Source: a virus
Length of the DNA: 64,000 bases
Direction: 5' to 3' (one strand)
IMG/VR virus record: IMGVR_UViG_3300029258_004380
Coordinates: 1 to 64,000 of that record
The notes beneath the pieces are model-generated. The model did not search any database and was not told the origin of the DNA. It saw only the letters and a list, made by a program, of their open reading frames with translations. Positions 32,187 through 40,380 of this stretch are shown one piece after another. The position numbers and the translations under genes were made by a program. Position 1 is the stretch's first letter. The number at the start of each line of letters is the position of its first letter.

Positions 32187-33252
32187 CGTAAAGCAGGGTT
32201 TTGAGTTTGGGGAACTGCTCAAGTTTCTTGGGCCAGTCGCCTGCGTGGAACTTGGTCTGCGACTTGTCGATACTGGGGTGCAGCAGGAACCAGCCGCCCT
32301 TGTCCCCCGCCGAGACCACCACGCGTTCACACTTGTCGTTGACGAAGAACCGGCCGATCTGGTAGTAGCTAAACAGGGTCTGATCGGTGTCGATCCCCAA
32401 CTGCGTCTTGCGGCCCTTGTAAACCGGATGCGGCAGTCCGGTGGCCGTATAGATCGGCAGGCGAAAGCGGGCAAAGGGCGTGGCCAGTTTGTTCTTGGAC
32501 ACGTAGCCCACCACCCAGCGGCCGAGCTCGAAATCGTTAGAGTCGGTAATGATGCTGGTTTTGGTTCCGCCATCAAATTTCAGTTCCAGACGCTGGCTGG
32601 CGTGAAACTTCCACGCCTTGCCTCCGGGAGTGGTGGGCTCGGAGTCCTTGGTCTTGTAGTTCTCGCGGGTCTGGTTGGTGGCAATCACGCAGATCCCGGC
32701 CTTGTGGATCTTGTTAGTCACCAGCTTGCAGCCCTGGGAGACCATCTTGGGGTGGGACATGTCTACCACGTCCATGCCCTTCTCCTCCAAGTGGTCGGTG
32801 CCGGTAGCGGCGATACCATCCCAACCCACGCAGACCGGCCTGCTGCCGCCCAGTTTGCTGACTTTCAGACAGATCTGCTCGATGAGTTTGAACACCCGCT
32901 CGACGGTGGATGTCTCGTCGTCGGCGAACACCAGCAGTTTGCTCGGGTCGCCGCCGAGAGTCGCGAAAAAGTCGTCGTCGAAAGCGCCCTCCGATTCGAT
33001 CAGGATCGAATCCCCACCGAAGCGCTGGTTGTTGGCCAGGGCATAGTACAGCAGCATGGTCTTGCCACTGGACCAATTGCCGTAGAGTTCGATGGTGCGG
33101 CCGTAGCCAAACCCGCCGCCCAGTCCGTGGTCCACTGCAGCGATCCCAGTGGGCAAGACGTTGGTGTTCCAGACCTTGTCGGTGCCTAAGTGTCCACGTC
33201 CTGAAAATCCGTCGAACAAGTGCTCGGACTTTTTTGCGCGTTTCTTCGCCAC
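32152..33252 (-). CDS. RecA/UvsX-like recombinase
   Basis: A 366-residue protein. Walker A LYGNWSSGKTML near residue 58, ILIESEGAFDDDFF (catalytic Glu region), VCVGWDGIAATG (Walker B) and ICVIATNQTREN (loop L2 area with GGKAWKFHASQRLEL after) are the RecA core. The C-terminal 100 residues differ from bacterial RecA, as in UvsX-type phage proteins. It would drive strand exchange with the SSB at 34605 and SbcCD. Confidence 0.88.
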   Translation of the reverse strand: MAKKRAKKSEHLFDGFSGRGHLGTDKVWNTNVLPTGIAAVDHGLGGGFGYGRTIELYGNWSSGKTMLLYYALANNQRFGGDSILIESEGAFDDDFFATLGGDPSKLLVFADDETSTVERVFKLIEQICLKVSKLGGSRPVCVGWDGIAATGTDHLEEKGMDVVDMSHPKMVSQGCKLVTNKIHKAGICVIATNQTRENYKTKDSEPTTPGGKAWKFHASQRLELKFDGGTKTSIITDSNDFELGRWVVGYVSKNKLATPFARFRLPIYTATGLPHPVYKGRKTQLGIDTDQTLFSYYQIGRFFVNDKCERVVVSAGDKGGWFLLHPSIDKSQTKFHAGDWPKKLEQFPKLKTLLYDDLEIDPDRVA

Positions 33253-33578
33253 TCTTCTGCTTCTTTCAGGAGAAATCCAAGGTATTCATCAACAGAGATT
33301 TTGCCGCTGACAACATCGAAATCCCACACCTCGTAGACCCAGTCTCGGAGGTAGCTGTAGACCGGCCAGCCGTCCCAGCTAGGCTCGTACTGCGCGTCTT
33401 CGTCCTCGATAGTGTCGGGAACGCCGACAAGATCGGCGACCAATGTCAGCAGGTCTAGATTGGGAAAATCAAATTTGAGTTCTCTCGGGAGGCGGGCTCG
33501 AAAAGACTCCCACCAAGCGTCCACTCTCAGTTGCTGCTCAAGAATCTTTTTGGCCACAGCGGGGTTAAGTTCTTGCAT
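33186..33578 (-). CDS. Hypothetical protein overlapping RecA
   Basis: A 130-residue protein, ATG at 33578 after TAGGAGAACAATCA. Acidic, helical, Trp-rich (VYSYLRDWVYEVWDFD). Its last 67 bases overlap the RecA start. Not recognised. Confidence 0.6.
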   Translation of the reverse strand: MQELNPAVAKKILEQQLRVDAWWESFRARLPRELKFDFPNLDLLTLVADLVGVPDTIEDEDAQYEPSWDGWPVYSYLRDWVYEVWDFDVVSGKISVDEYLGFLLKEAEEWRRNAQKSPSTCSTDFQDVDT

Positions 33579-33679
33579 TGATTGTTCTCCTACTTGTCGA
33601 CTCTACTCTCAGCCGCAGCTTCTCCCCCACCACCAACATCTGAATCTGGGACCGCAGCAGAACTCAACGCAGTGAGAAC

Positions 33680-33835
33680 CTACTCCCAAGAGTATCGATA
33701 TGTTCTGTCAGAAATACGAATTCTTGGAATTCTCCCCGCCGCAACCGCGCGATGCAGAGTATCCCTGCAAACGTGCAATTTTGCAGCCAGTTCATTCGCA
33801 GTAAGTAGGTCCTGCATCGGTTTCTTCTTGGGCAT
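33680..33835 (-). CDS. Excisionase-type HTH protein (51 aa)
   Basis: The reading MPKKKPMQDLLTANELAAKL, then HVCRDTLHRAVAAGRIP and RISDRTYRY, matches the HTH-17/excisionase (MerR-like) family: L-T-x-x-E-x-A-x-x-L-x-V-x-x-x-T-L-x-R-x-x-x-x-G-x-I-P. The ATG follows the preceding TAA directly (TAAATG). Small HTH proteins of this type act as excisionases or repressors. Confidence 0.75.
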   Translation of the reverse strand: MPKKKPMQDLLTANELAAKLHVCRDTLHRAVAAGRIPRIRISDRTYRYSWE

Positions 33836-34145
33836 TTATTCCCAGTCTTTCTCGACCTCGTGAATGATCTTCTCGGAATCGACCCAGCGCCTTAGCCACT
33901 AGCCGCACAATCCGCGAGACAATGTACTGGGAGTTTAACAGGCGACCGATACCAACCCGACAACGGTGGCGACCCGGCAAGACGGACGTTACGCCTGGAA
34001 TCTCCAGAATGGCTCTGGCAGTGTCAGTAGCAAAACCCTTGTCATTTTCTCCAAACCCCTGCGCGCCCTCCTGCAGGCAACCCAGCAGGTTGACATCGAA
34101 ATGGATCACGCACGCCTCGGCGAATTTGTCTACGCAGTAACGCAT
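33836..34145 (-). pseudogene. Conserved small protein with probable frameshift
   Basis: ATG 34145 has CAATAGGAGAAACC. The frame reads naturally to GRLLNSQYIVSRIVRL. A shifted frame then gives WLRRWVDSEKIIHEVEKDWE and ends TAA immediately before the excisionase-like ATG. One extra base near 33899 separates them. The unshifted frame runs on to 33792 through the next gene and looks unnatural. I class it as frameshifted, about 102 residues if restored. Confidence 0.55.
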
Positions 34146-34153
34146 GGTTTCTC

Positions 34154-34531
34154 CTATTGATCGAGTTTCACTTCCGCATACTGCTGAACCAGTTTCCGCA
34201 TGTCGGCCAAGTGCGCCTGCACGGCGGTCATCTGTCCGGCCGAGCCCTCGCCCTCAGTGGGGCGGATGCCAGCCTGCCATAGCCGATCCATGAGTTCCTG
34301 GACCTCGGAGTTCTCCAAGACCAGCGAGGGCGGGGGCATCGCGCCCTCCTCGATCTCCTCCCAGACCACGTCGGCCAGGGCGAACACCCTACGGTCCGGA
34401 GACTTGGCGAGCGAGAGCGGCAAACGAACGAGAGCCAGCCGTACGCCTCCCCTGCCGCAATAATTCGGTTCAGCAAAAAACCGAAACTCGGAGACTTTGC
34501 CCGTAGACTTGACGCCGAGAAAATGTCCCAT
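34154..34531 (-). CDS. Conserved phage protein
   Basis: A 125-residue protein with PPPSLVLENSEVQELMDRLW, RPTEGEGSAGQMTAVQAHL and DMRKLV, a block I recognise from many tailed phages of different hosts with no assigned function. It sits between the SSB terminator and the RecA cluster. Confidence 0.7.
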   Translation of the reverse strand: MGHFLGVKSTGKVSEFRFFAEPNYCGRGGVRLALVRLPLSLAKSPDRRVFALADVVWEEIEEGAMPPPSLVLENSEVQELMDRLWQAGIRPTEGEGSAGQMTAVQAHLADMRKLVQQYAEVKLDQ

Positions 34532-34551
34532 CGGTGCCTCGCGAGAAAACG

Positions 34552-34589
34552 GGGCCGGCAGGAAAAAGGCGTAGAAAGCCTGCCGGCCC
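34552..34589 (-). terminator. Intrinsic terminator after the SSB gene
   Basis: GGGCCGGCAGG (34552-34562) and CCTGCCGGCCC (34579-34589) form a perfect 11-bp G/C stem with a 16-base loop. Read on the minus strand, TTTT follows within a few bases (34545-34548). It lies 16 bases after the SSB stop codon and would limit or attenuate transcription from SSB into the RecA group. Confidence 0.8.
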
Positions 34590-34604
34590 TGGGACCAAGA
34601 ACCC

Positions 34605-35786
34605 CTATTTCAGCTGCCGCTCCAAATCCTCGGCCGTGCTCGGCAGGGCCGACTGCTGCTGGTTGACCAGCCCGGCGACCTGCTGCTCCAGACCCTCCGT
34701 CTGAGAGGGAGGCAACGGATGCTGCGAGGGTGCGGGCGCCGCAGGAGGCGCAGCTGGTGCGGCCGGAGCAGCGGGCGCCGCCGGAGCCGGTGGTGGCGTC
34801 GGCTGCTGAACCTTAAACCCACGAGCCGAGGCGGTCGTCCAGCCGCCCGAATGGTCGTGGTTCATGATTTGGGGATCACCGCCCTCCGAGACCTCGGCGG
34901 CGATCACAGCAGCGTCGCAGCTTACCACGCCTTTGGGCCCGTTGTACCAGAAGGAGGTGTTCTCCTGGACGCCCTCGGGGTAGACCACGGTGGCAGAACT
35001 GCTCGGCGCTGCGGGCGCGCTGCCACGGAAGGAGTCGTCATCGTGATCAGGCTCGAAACCCTCGCCCTCGCGGCGGTCCTCGATCCACTGCTCCACCGTC
35101 CCGTCCAGCACGGCCTGAATATAGTCGGCCTCAGATGGCATTGTCAGCCGCTGCCAGAGGTCCTCGCCACACCACTGCTGGATCTGCTCCTCGGTTCCCA
35201 GCAGGGTCTGCTCCAGCGAGGGTCCGATCTTGTACTTGGCGACCTTATTCTTGGTCTTGCTACCCGGCGTAAAGATGATTTTCAAGTCCCTCGCGCCGCG
35301 GCCGTCGGCGTCGGGGCGGACTAGTTCCACGTCGCCCACCTCGGCGTCCTGGCAAACCGACAACACCATCTCCAGGTTGTTGGTGGTGGTCTCCCAATAC
35401 TGCGGCCCGAGTTCCTCAGCGTCGCGGTCGATCAACCACATCCCTGCGTTGTTTTTGGGCGAGAGTTTGTTCATCTGTTTGCGGGCCACCTCGTTGCCGC
35501 CGGTGGCCGCCGCAGTCAACTCGGCGTACTTCTTTTCCCAAGGACAATCGTCGTGGCCGAACTGGCTGCGGGGGATGATCTTCCAGTGTTCCTTCCAGAC
35601 CGTCTTGTACTCGCGAAAGAACCAGGTCTCAGGGTTATCGCGGTCGTAGGGCACCGGCGCGCCGGGTGTGGTGGCGTTAAAGGGGGAGATGATCCGCACG
35701 CGGTTCAGACCCTCCTTGGGTTTCCACCACTGCACCTTTTTGCCGGAGTTCTTCAGCTGGTTGATCTTCTGGTCATACTTTCCCAT
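34605..35786 (-). CDS. Single-stranded DNA-binding protein, gp32-like
   Basis: A 393-residue protein. The N-terminal 230 residues (basic QKINQLKNSGKK start, WWKPKEGLNRVRIISPF strand, DDCPWEKKY, MWLIDRD, LKIIFTPGSKTKNKVAKY) follow the gp32-type OB-fold layout seen in many myovirus-like phages. Then an acidic DDDD segment, a small domain and a Pro/Ala linker with an acidic-hydrophobic tail, typical for SSB protein docking. Next to RecA and a UvsY-sized gene this fits T4-like recombination. Confidence 0.7.
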   Translation of the reverse strand: MGKYDQKINQLKNSGKKVQWWKPKEGLNRVRIISPFNATTPGAPVPYDRDNPETWFFREYKTVWKEHWKIIPRSQFGHDDCPWEKKYAELTAAATGGNEVARKQMNKLSPKNNAGMWLIDRDAEELGPQYWETTTNNLEMVLSVCQDAEVGDVELVRPDADGRGARDLKIIFTPGSKTKNKVAKYKIGPSLEQTLLGTEEQIQQWCGEDLWQRLTMPSEADYIQAVLDGTVEQWIEDRREGEGFEPDHDDDSFRGSAPAAPSSSATVVYPEGVQENTSFWYNGPKGVVSCDAAVIAAEVSEGGDPQIMNHDHSGGWTTASARGFKVQQPTPPPAPAAPAAPAAPAAPPAAPAPSQHPLPPSQTEGLEQQVAGLVNQQQSALPSTAEDLERQLK

Positions 35787-35805
35787 CGTCTTCTCCTCAC
35801 GCTAA

Positions 35806-36339
35806 CTAGGTTTGGTGTCGGTTGTGATATCCTGCGCGCACGGCGTCCGAGTCGTGGCGCTGCTGCAGGGCCTGGTCGCCCTGAAAATCTGAGAGTGCCA
35901 GTTCACGGCACTGGCGAGAGTTGATCGACTGCAGGGCGCTTAGGCGATTGTCTACCGCCCGGGCAATCGCCAAGAGGCGTTTCCAGAAGGTGTAGCGGCG
36001 GTCCTGCTCACGGCGGGCCAGCTGGCAGACGGCCATCAGCTGGGCGGCCTCGTCCAGCGTCTTGTCGGTACACTTGGCGCCTGCAGCCAAGAGATCGTGA
36101 CGGGCCTTACGGCGGCAGTCAGCCTCTACGTTGTCGGCGGTGCGGACGAACTCCTTGTAGACCCCCTCAGCGTAGCCGGCCAGCTGCGCCCACTGCCAGT
36201 AGTTGTGGGCGTGGTGCCTGAGATCCTCCAGCACGTCGTCGTCATGATGGACGACATCGTCCCGAGACTCGGCCTCCATCTCCTGCGGGTTATCTAAATA
36301 TTGCTCGTAAAGTTGAGCGATCGTCTTCTGCCGCCTCAC
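35806..36339 (-). CDS. Helical protein, possibly recombination mediator
   Basis: A 177-residue, nearly all-helical protein with charged heptads, between the SSB and RecA clusters. Its size, helical content and place recall UvsY-type mediators that load RecA on SSB-coated DNA, but I see no diagnostic motif, so this is inference from position. Its start overlaps the preceding gene. Confidence 0.5.
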   Translation of the reverse strand: MRRQKTIAQLYEQYLDNPQEMEAESRDDVVHHDDDVLEDLRHHAHNYWQWAQLAGYAEGVYKEFVRTADNVEADCRRKARHDLLAAGAKCTDKTLDEAAQLMAVCQLARREQDRRYTFWKRLLAIARAVDNRLSALQSINSRQCRELALSDFQGDQALQQRHDSDAVRAGYHNRHQT

Positions 36340-36650
36340 TGGTCAAACTCGTTCTCGGCCTCATCCCAAAGTTCCTCCTCCCCAGCAAAATCATCCAGAT
36401 CGTCCTCCTCATCCAAGTCCTCCTCGTATGCCAGCTCCTCGTCCTCGTCAGCCTCCTCGCCCTCGGCGTCGTAGAGCGTCAACAGGTCCTCGGCCATCTC
36501 CGCCCACCGGTCGGCGAACGCCTGCAAAAACGCCTCCTTGTCCTCGACGCGGATCACGATGGCGTGTCCCTCACCCCCCTGATCGAACTCGGTATAGTAG
36601 TAGCCCTCGGCGTAGAGAGCATCGAGATCGAGTCTGAGGTGACTGCTCAT
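36336..36650 (-). CDS. Small protein with polyacidic tail
   Basis: A 104-residue protein. A short beta/alpha N-terminal part (GHAIVIRVEDKEAFLQAF) is followed by about 45 residues, mostly Asp and Glu. DNA-mimic or chaperone-like behaviour is possible. Not recognised. Coupled by overlaps on both sides. Confidence 0.55.
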   Translation of the reverse strand: MSSHLRLDLDALYAEGYYYTEFDQGGEGHAIVIRVEDKEAFLQAFADRWAEMAEDLLTLYDAEGEEADEDEELAYEEDLDEEDDLDDFAGEEELWDEAENEFDQ

Positions 36651-36931
36651 CGTGACACTAGGTGGGGAACCACTTCCAGTAATTCAGCGAGGACCTCCGG
36701 CCCTAAGGAAAATTCCCCGTAGGGCGACCCCATCACTACCTGCGGACAGGTCCCGGCCGCCTCAGGGCTCTGACTGATCTCCAGCACGTAGCGCAGTACG
36801 GCATTGCGGAAGGGCTGGGGGAGTTCCCCCCAGAGAGCGCGGGCGGCGTGCTGCCGACGCTGCCGGTAGAGCGCAATCGCCTCTTTGAGCAGTTGCCAGC
36901 TGGTCGGCGGGCGGGTTTGTCCTTGGGCCAT
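36647..36931 (-). CDS. Hypothetical protein, possibly leaderless mRNA
   Basis: A 94-residue helical protein from ATG 36931. Only six bases separate this ATG from a perfect TATAAT, so transcription would begin at or next to the A of ATG and no ribosome site exists. An earlier in-frame start at 37015 would overlap the polymerase end and cross the promoter. Function unknown. Confidence 0.55.
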   Translation of the reverse strand: MAQGQTRPPTSWQLLKEAIALYRQRRQHAARALWGELPQPFRNAVLRYVLEISQSPEAAGTCPQVVMGSPYGEFSLGPEVLAELLEVVPHLVSR

Positions 36932-36936
36932 GATGA

Positions 36937-36968
36937 TATTATACAATGATCTCAGAAACCATCTGCAA
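36937..36968 (-). promoter_or_regulatory. Promoter for the 36647-36931 gene
   Basis: On the minus strand, TATAAT (36943-36938) lies inside ATCATTGTATAATA, identical to the plus-strand element at 17575-17588. TTGCAG (36968-36963) could be the -35 box but the spacer is 19 bases. It sits in the 76-base gap after the polymerase gene. Confidence 0.6.
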
Positions 36969-37007
36969 AATTCTTTACTTAATGGCGCCCATAAGTCCCC
37001 ACAGCAC

Positions 37008-39500
37008 TCAGCCAATGCTCCGAGTCTTTAGATCAACATCTTTCAGCGCCCCCCAAGTAAGCCCCGCCTTGAGGTCCACCACAAGGGGAACCGTCAGCCA
37101 GTCAAACGCCAGCCCCTCCATCACCACCTTGACCGCCTCGGCTGCATCCCAAAAGCGGTCCTTAGGCATCGAGGAGATGATCGAGTCGTAGACGGTCAGC
37201 ACGGGGCGGGCAGAGATCTGCAGTCTCTTAAACACGTAGACCACTCTAGGCAGCGAGAGCAGAGTGAAATCGCTGGCAGTGCTCTGAATGGGAAAGTTGT
37301 AGCCCTGGCGGATGGCCTCGGCGGTGATCTCGGCGTACCGTCGTCGCATGCCGAAATGGGTCTCCTGAAACCCCCGGGTCCGCAAGATCCGCTCCTGCTC
37401 GGCTATCCACGCCCACATATCGGGAAAAGTCTTCCGGTGGTTGGCGTAAAACCCCAGAGCCTCCTCCTCGGTGTTGCCGGCAGCGATGAACCGCTTGATG
37501 AGCGTGTTCTCGCCCATCCCATAGATCACGCCAAAATTGATCGCCTTGGCATTGCGACGCTGAACGGGTGTGACCTCGGCAAGAGGTACACCACAGGCAG
37601 CGGCAGCAGTGGCGGCGTGCATGTCCTCGCCAACGCGAAAGATCCGCAGCATCTCCTTATCGCCAGAGAGACAGGCCAGCACCCGCAGTTCGATCTGCGA
37701 GTAGTCGGCCTCCAGCAGTACGTGTCCATCCTCGGCCGTAAACAGCCCCTTAATCTGGGCGCCGTCCTCCAACACCTTGCCCGCCTTCTCCGGCGAGGTG
37801 ATGTTGTTGAGGTTGAGGCTCTCGCTGGTAGGGCGGCCGGTGACCGTGCCGTGGAGCTTATAGGAGGTGTGTGCCCGACCGTCGGCCTCAGAGGCGGCGA
37901 TCAAACCACGCACCTCTTTGCTAGCAAGCTTTTGCAGGGCGCGGAGAGTGACAATCTCCGAGACGCAGGGCTCGTCGCTGTAAGTATCCATCACCTCTGC
38001 GTCCACCGAATACTCCCCGCCAGCAGTGGTTTTCAGCCTCGGTAGCTTGAGCACATGCTCCATCAGATTGCGGACCTGCGGATCGCTCAGCGGGTTGAAC
38101 TCCTTGCCCTGAGCCAACGACCATGCCTTTACGGCGTCAAAGGTCCCCAACTGCCTGCGGATCTTCTCTATCCTCTCGGTCAAGTACGTTTCGAGCCGCT
38201 TGAGGTTCTCGCGGTGGATGGGCACGCCCCGATACTCCATGTCCATCAGCACGTTGCCCGCCGGCAGTAGCAGTTCCCGCAAGCGCCACCACTGCAGTTC
38301 GTTCAACTGCCCCTCAAACACCTCACGCAATCGCCAAGTGGCGTCCACGTCGCGACAGAGGTACTCGCACAGACGATTGGTGTCGGGAATGCAGAAGGTT
38401 GACTTCCAAGGGGCCATCGTGGTGAACAACAGCGCCAGCTGCTCCAGATCGTGGGTTCCCTTCTCCTCGTCCAAGAGGTAGTGAGCCAACATCGTATCAA
38501 ACGTGATCCGGCAGTAGTCTACGTCGAACTGGTGGCGAACCCACTTTTGGTCGAAAGCCACAAAGTTGTGACCAAAGACCTCCTTGGTTCTCAAGAGTTC
38601 GGCAATGCGGGGGACGAGATTGTCTTCCACAAACCTGTCGGGCCAGTAGTGCAGAGTGTTGAGCCCGCGAGCAAAGAGGGGGATCGCCCGGCCGATGCCG
38701 GGGCCAAAACTAAACCCGACGGCGATCACCCGACAGTCGTCGTAGGGAAACAGGCGAGGCCGAAAATTGGTATCGCCGGTCTCCAAGTCGCAAGCCAGGT
38801 AGTCGTGCTGGGCAAACTCAGCAAAGAAGCGGTCGCAGTCAGCCTCGGTGCGGGCCACTTGGTAGTTGGTGGGGATGTCGCCGCCTCGCTGGATGGTGCC
38901 CGCCTCGACCTGCCCGCGTATCCAGCGGAGGTCCTCGACCATCGACTGGTAGAGTGTCTGGTGCCCGGCCCGGTCCTCAGTGTGAAAGAGCATCGCAGGC
39001 TGACGGATGGGAAACACTAGCACCGAGTAGCCCACATCCAGAGCGCAGGGCAACCCCCGGCGGCGGAGCTTTTTCAGCCCTGTCTGCCCAGTCAACCAAG
39101 TCAGGGCCTCAGCCCCGGCGGCAAGGATTACCTTGGGGCGACGATGGCGAATCTCCTCGACCAGATAGTCCTGACACTGCTGCACGTGTCGCTTGAGGAC
39201 ATTCTTGCCGTGTGGGCAACACTTGATCACGTTGGTTACATAGCAGCTGCGAACGTCGACCCCGGCCGTCTGCAGCAATTCCCGCAACAGTCGGCCGTTG
39301 CCTCCGGCCATCGGGTACCCCCGGCGGTCGTCCTCCACTCCTGGGTGCTTTCCCACGATCATGTATGTCGGCGTGCTGTTGCCGGTGCCACCCATACGGT
39401 TGGTCTTTAGTTCCGGTGAGGAGCAGAGATCGCAGGCGGCGCACCGCAGATCGGTGCGGACCTTTCCGTCGACGACGTGTAGCAGGGATAGTTGAGGCAT
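37008..39500 (-). CDS. Family A DNA polymerase with N-terminal UDG-like domain
   Basis: An 830-residue protein. Residues 1-200 resemble family-4 Fe-S uracil-DNA glycosylase: CAACDLC, MIVGKHPGVEDDRRG, NVIKCCPHGKN, QQCQDYL keep the cluster cysteines, but GEAPG is GKHPG and the HP motif is RQPA, so glycosylase activity is doubtful. Residues 215-400 are a DEDDy exonuclease (CDLETGD, FVAFDQKW, YLCRDVDAT). The rest is PolA: EADYSQIELR (motif A), RRNAKAINFGVIYGMG (motif B, Phe keeps dideoxy discrimination), VYDSIISS (motif C, with Tyr and Ser replacing His and Glu of HDE). SPO1-like polymerases have the same fusion. Confidence 0.92.
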   Translation of the reverse strand: MPQLSLLHVVDGKVRTDLRCAACDLCSSPELKTNRMGGTGNSTPTYMIVGKHPGVEDDRRGYPMAGGNGRLLRELLQTAGVDVRSCYVTNVIKCCPHGKNVLKRHVQQCQDYLVEEIRHRRPKVILAAGAEALTWLTGQTGLKKLRRRGLPCALDVGYSVLVFPIRQPAMLFHTEDRAGHQTLYQSMVEDLRWIRGQVEAGTIQRGGDIPTNYQVARTEADCDRFFAEFAQHDYLACDLETGDTNFRPRLFPYDDCRVIAVGFSFGPGIGRAIPLFARGLNTLHYWPDRFVEDNLVPRIAELLRTKEVFGHNFVAFDQKWVRHQFDVDYCRITFDTMLAHYLLDEEKGTHDLEQLALLFTTMAPWKSTFCIPDTNRLCEYLCRDVDATWRLREVFEGQLNELQWWRLRELLLPAGNVLMDMEYRGVPIHRENLKRLETYLTERIEKIRRQLGTFDAVKAWSLAQGKEFNPLSDPQVRNLMEHVLKLPRLKTTAGGEYSVDAEVMDTYSDEPCVSEIVTLRALQKLASKEVRGLIAASEADGRAHTSYKLHGTVTGRPTSESLNLNNITSPEKAGKVLEDGAQIKGLFTAEDGHVLLEADYSQIELRVLACLSGDKEMLRIFRVGEDMHAATAAAACGVPLAEVTPVQRRNAKAINFGVIYGMGENTLIKRFIAAGNTEEEALGFYANHRKTFPDMWAWIAEQERILRTRGFQETHFGMRRRYAEITAEAIRQGYNFPIQSTASDFTLLSLPRVVYVFKRLQISARPVLTVYDSIISSMPKDRFWDAAEAVKVVMEGLAFDWLTVPLVVDLKAGLTWGALKDVDLKTRSIG

Positions 39501-39506
39501 TTTTTG

Positions 39507-40163
39507 TTACCCCGCAGAGAGTTCCCCCGCAAGATAGGCACGACCTATCGCCATCCGCGACAGCTTGTTGGCTTCCTCGTAGTGGGCGCAATCAGTGTGG
39601 TTGGAAATGGCGTGGATAAATCTCTCTGCTACCACGTCCCAAAGTAGGGATTTTGGGTACTTGACCGAGAACACGGAGGCAATGTGGAACAACAGCAAGC
39701 AGTCGTCTCCCAGACAACCGATGTTCTTACGTTCGTTAACCGCAGGTATGTAGGTGCCGTTCTGCTGAACAAAGCATCCATTCCTAAGGTTGTAGATCCC
39801 GTCGTGAACGTGACAAGTCACCGCCTCGACATACTGCGAGCACACGCGGAGTTTGACCGGACCGGTTAACCAGTAGTGCCAGAGCGGGTCCTCGTGCAAA
39901 ACTTTCTGGTAGAGGTGACTGAGCAGAATTGCGTAGTCCTCATGCCCGGCTCCCTCTGAAGATATCAGCAGTTCAACCAGAGGCGGTGCTTCTCCCTGTA
40001 GCAGATGCTCCCGCCTATCGGCCACCTTTCGAGGCTGGTCCGAGTTGGCATTCTCCTGAGCCTACGAGTCAAAGGAACTCTGGTACATTTCGGGGTGGTC
40101 TACCACGTCTACGTTGGGCAGACCGTCGGCCGTTTCGTTGTTCTCGTTCATTTCGTTCTCCAT
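39507..40163 (-). pseudogene. Hypothetical gene with in-frame TAG near the N-terminus
   Basis: The main open part (39507-40025, GTG start, 172 residues) is not recognised and has no ribosome site at a proper distance. In the same frame upstream, ATG 40163 opens MENEMNENNETADGLPNVDV and runs to TAG (40064-40062), then 12 sense codons lead into the main part. The upstream start is tightly coupled to the previous gene. Either there are two genes, or one 218-residue gene carries an amber codon. Confidence 0.5.
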
Positions 40164-40164
40164 G

Positions 40165-40380
40165 TTAGTGGGGTTCCCGCCAGAGCAGCATGCAGTAGCG
40201 GCACTGTCTAAGTTCCTCGCCGCCGTGGGGGTAGTTGTCGTGGGTCACTCTCTTGCTGCGCGAGCGGCGAGATCCGCAGCGAGGGCATTTCGGACGGGTA
40301 TGGTGGTAACACACCAACACCGCGCAGCCGACCAGCAAGACGGCCATCACCGGTGAGTAAAAGACAAAGTAGTAGTACAT
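40165..40380 (-). CDS. Membrane-anchored zinc-ribbon protein
   Basis: A 71-residue protein. One N-terminal membrane helix (YFVFYSPVMAVLLVGCAVLV) is followed by CPRCGSRRSRSK and CRYCMLLW, a four-Cys zinc ribbon facing the cytoplasm if the short N-terminus is outside. Role unknown. Ribosome site GGAGAACGCC. Confidence 0.65.
   Translation of the reverse strand: MYYYFVFYSPVMAVLLVGCAVLVCYHHTRPKCPRCGSRRSRSKRVTHDNYPHGGEELRQCRYCMLLWREPH

Noticed and set aside
33582-34160. Plus-strand small frames near 33.6-34.2 kb
   Set aside because: They are opposite minus-strand genes with good ribosome sites and HTH motifs; no plus-strand ribosome sites.
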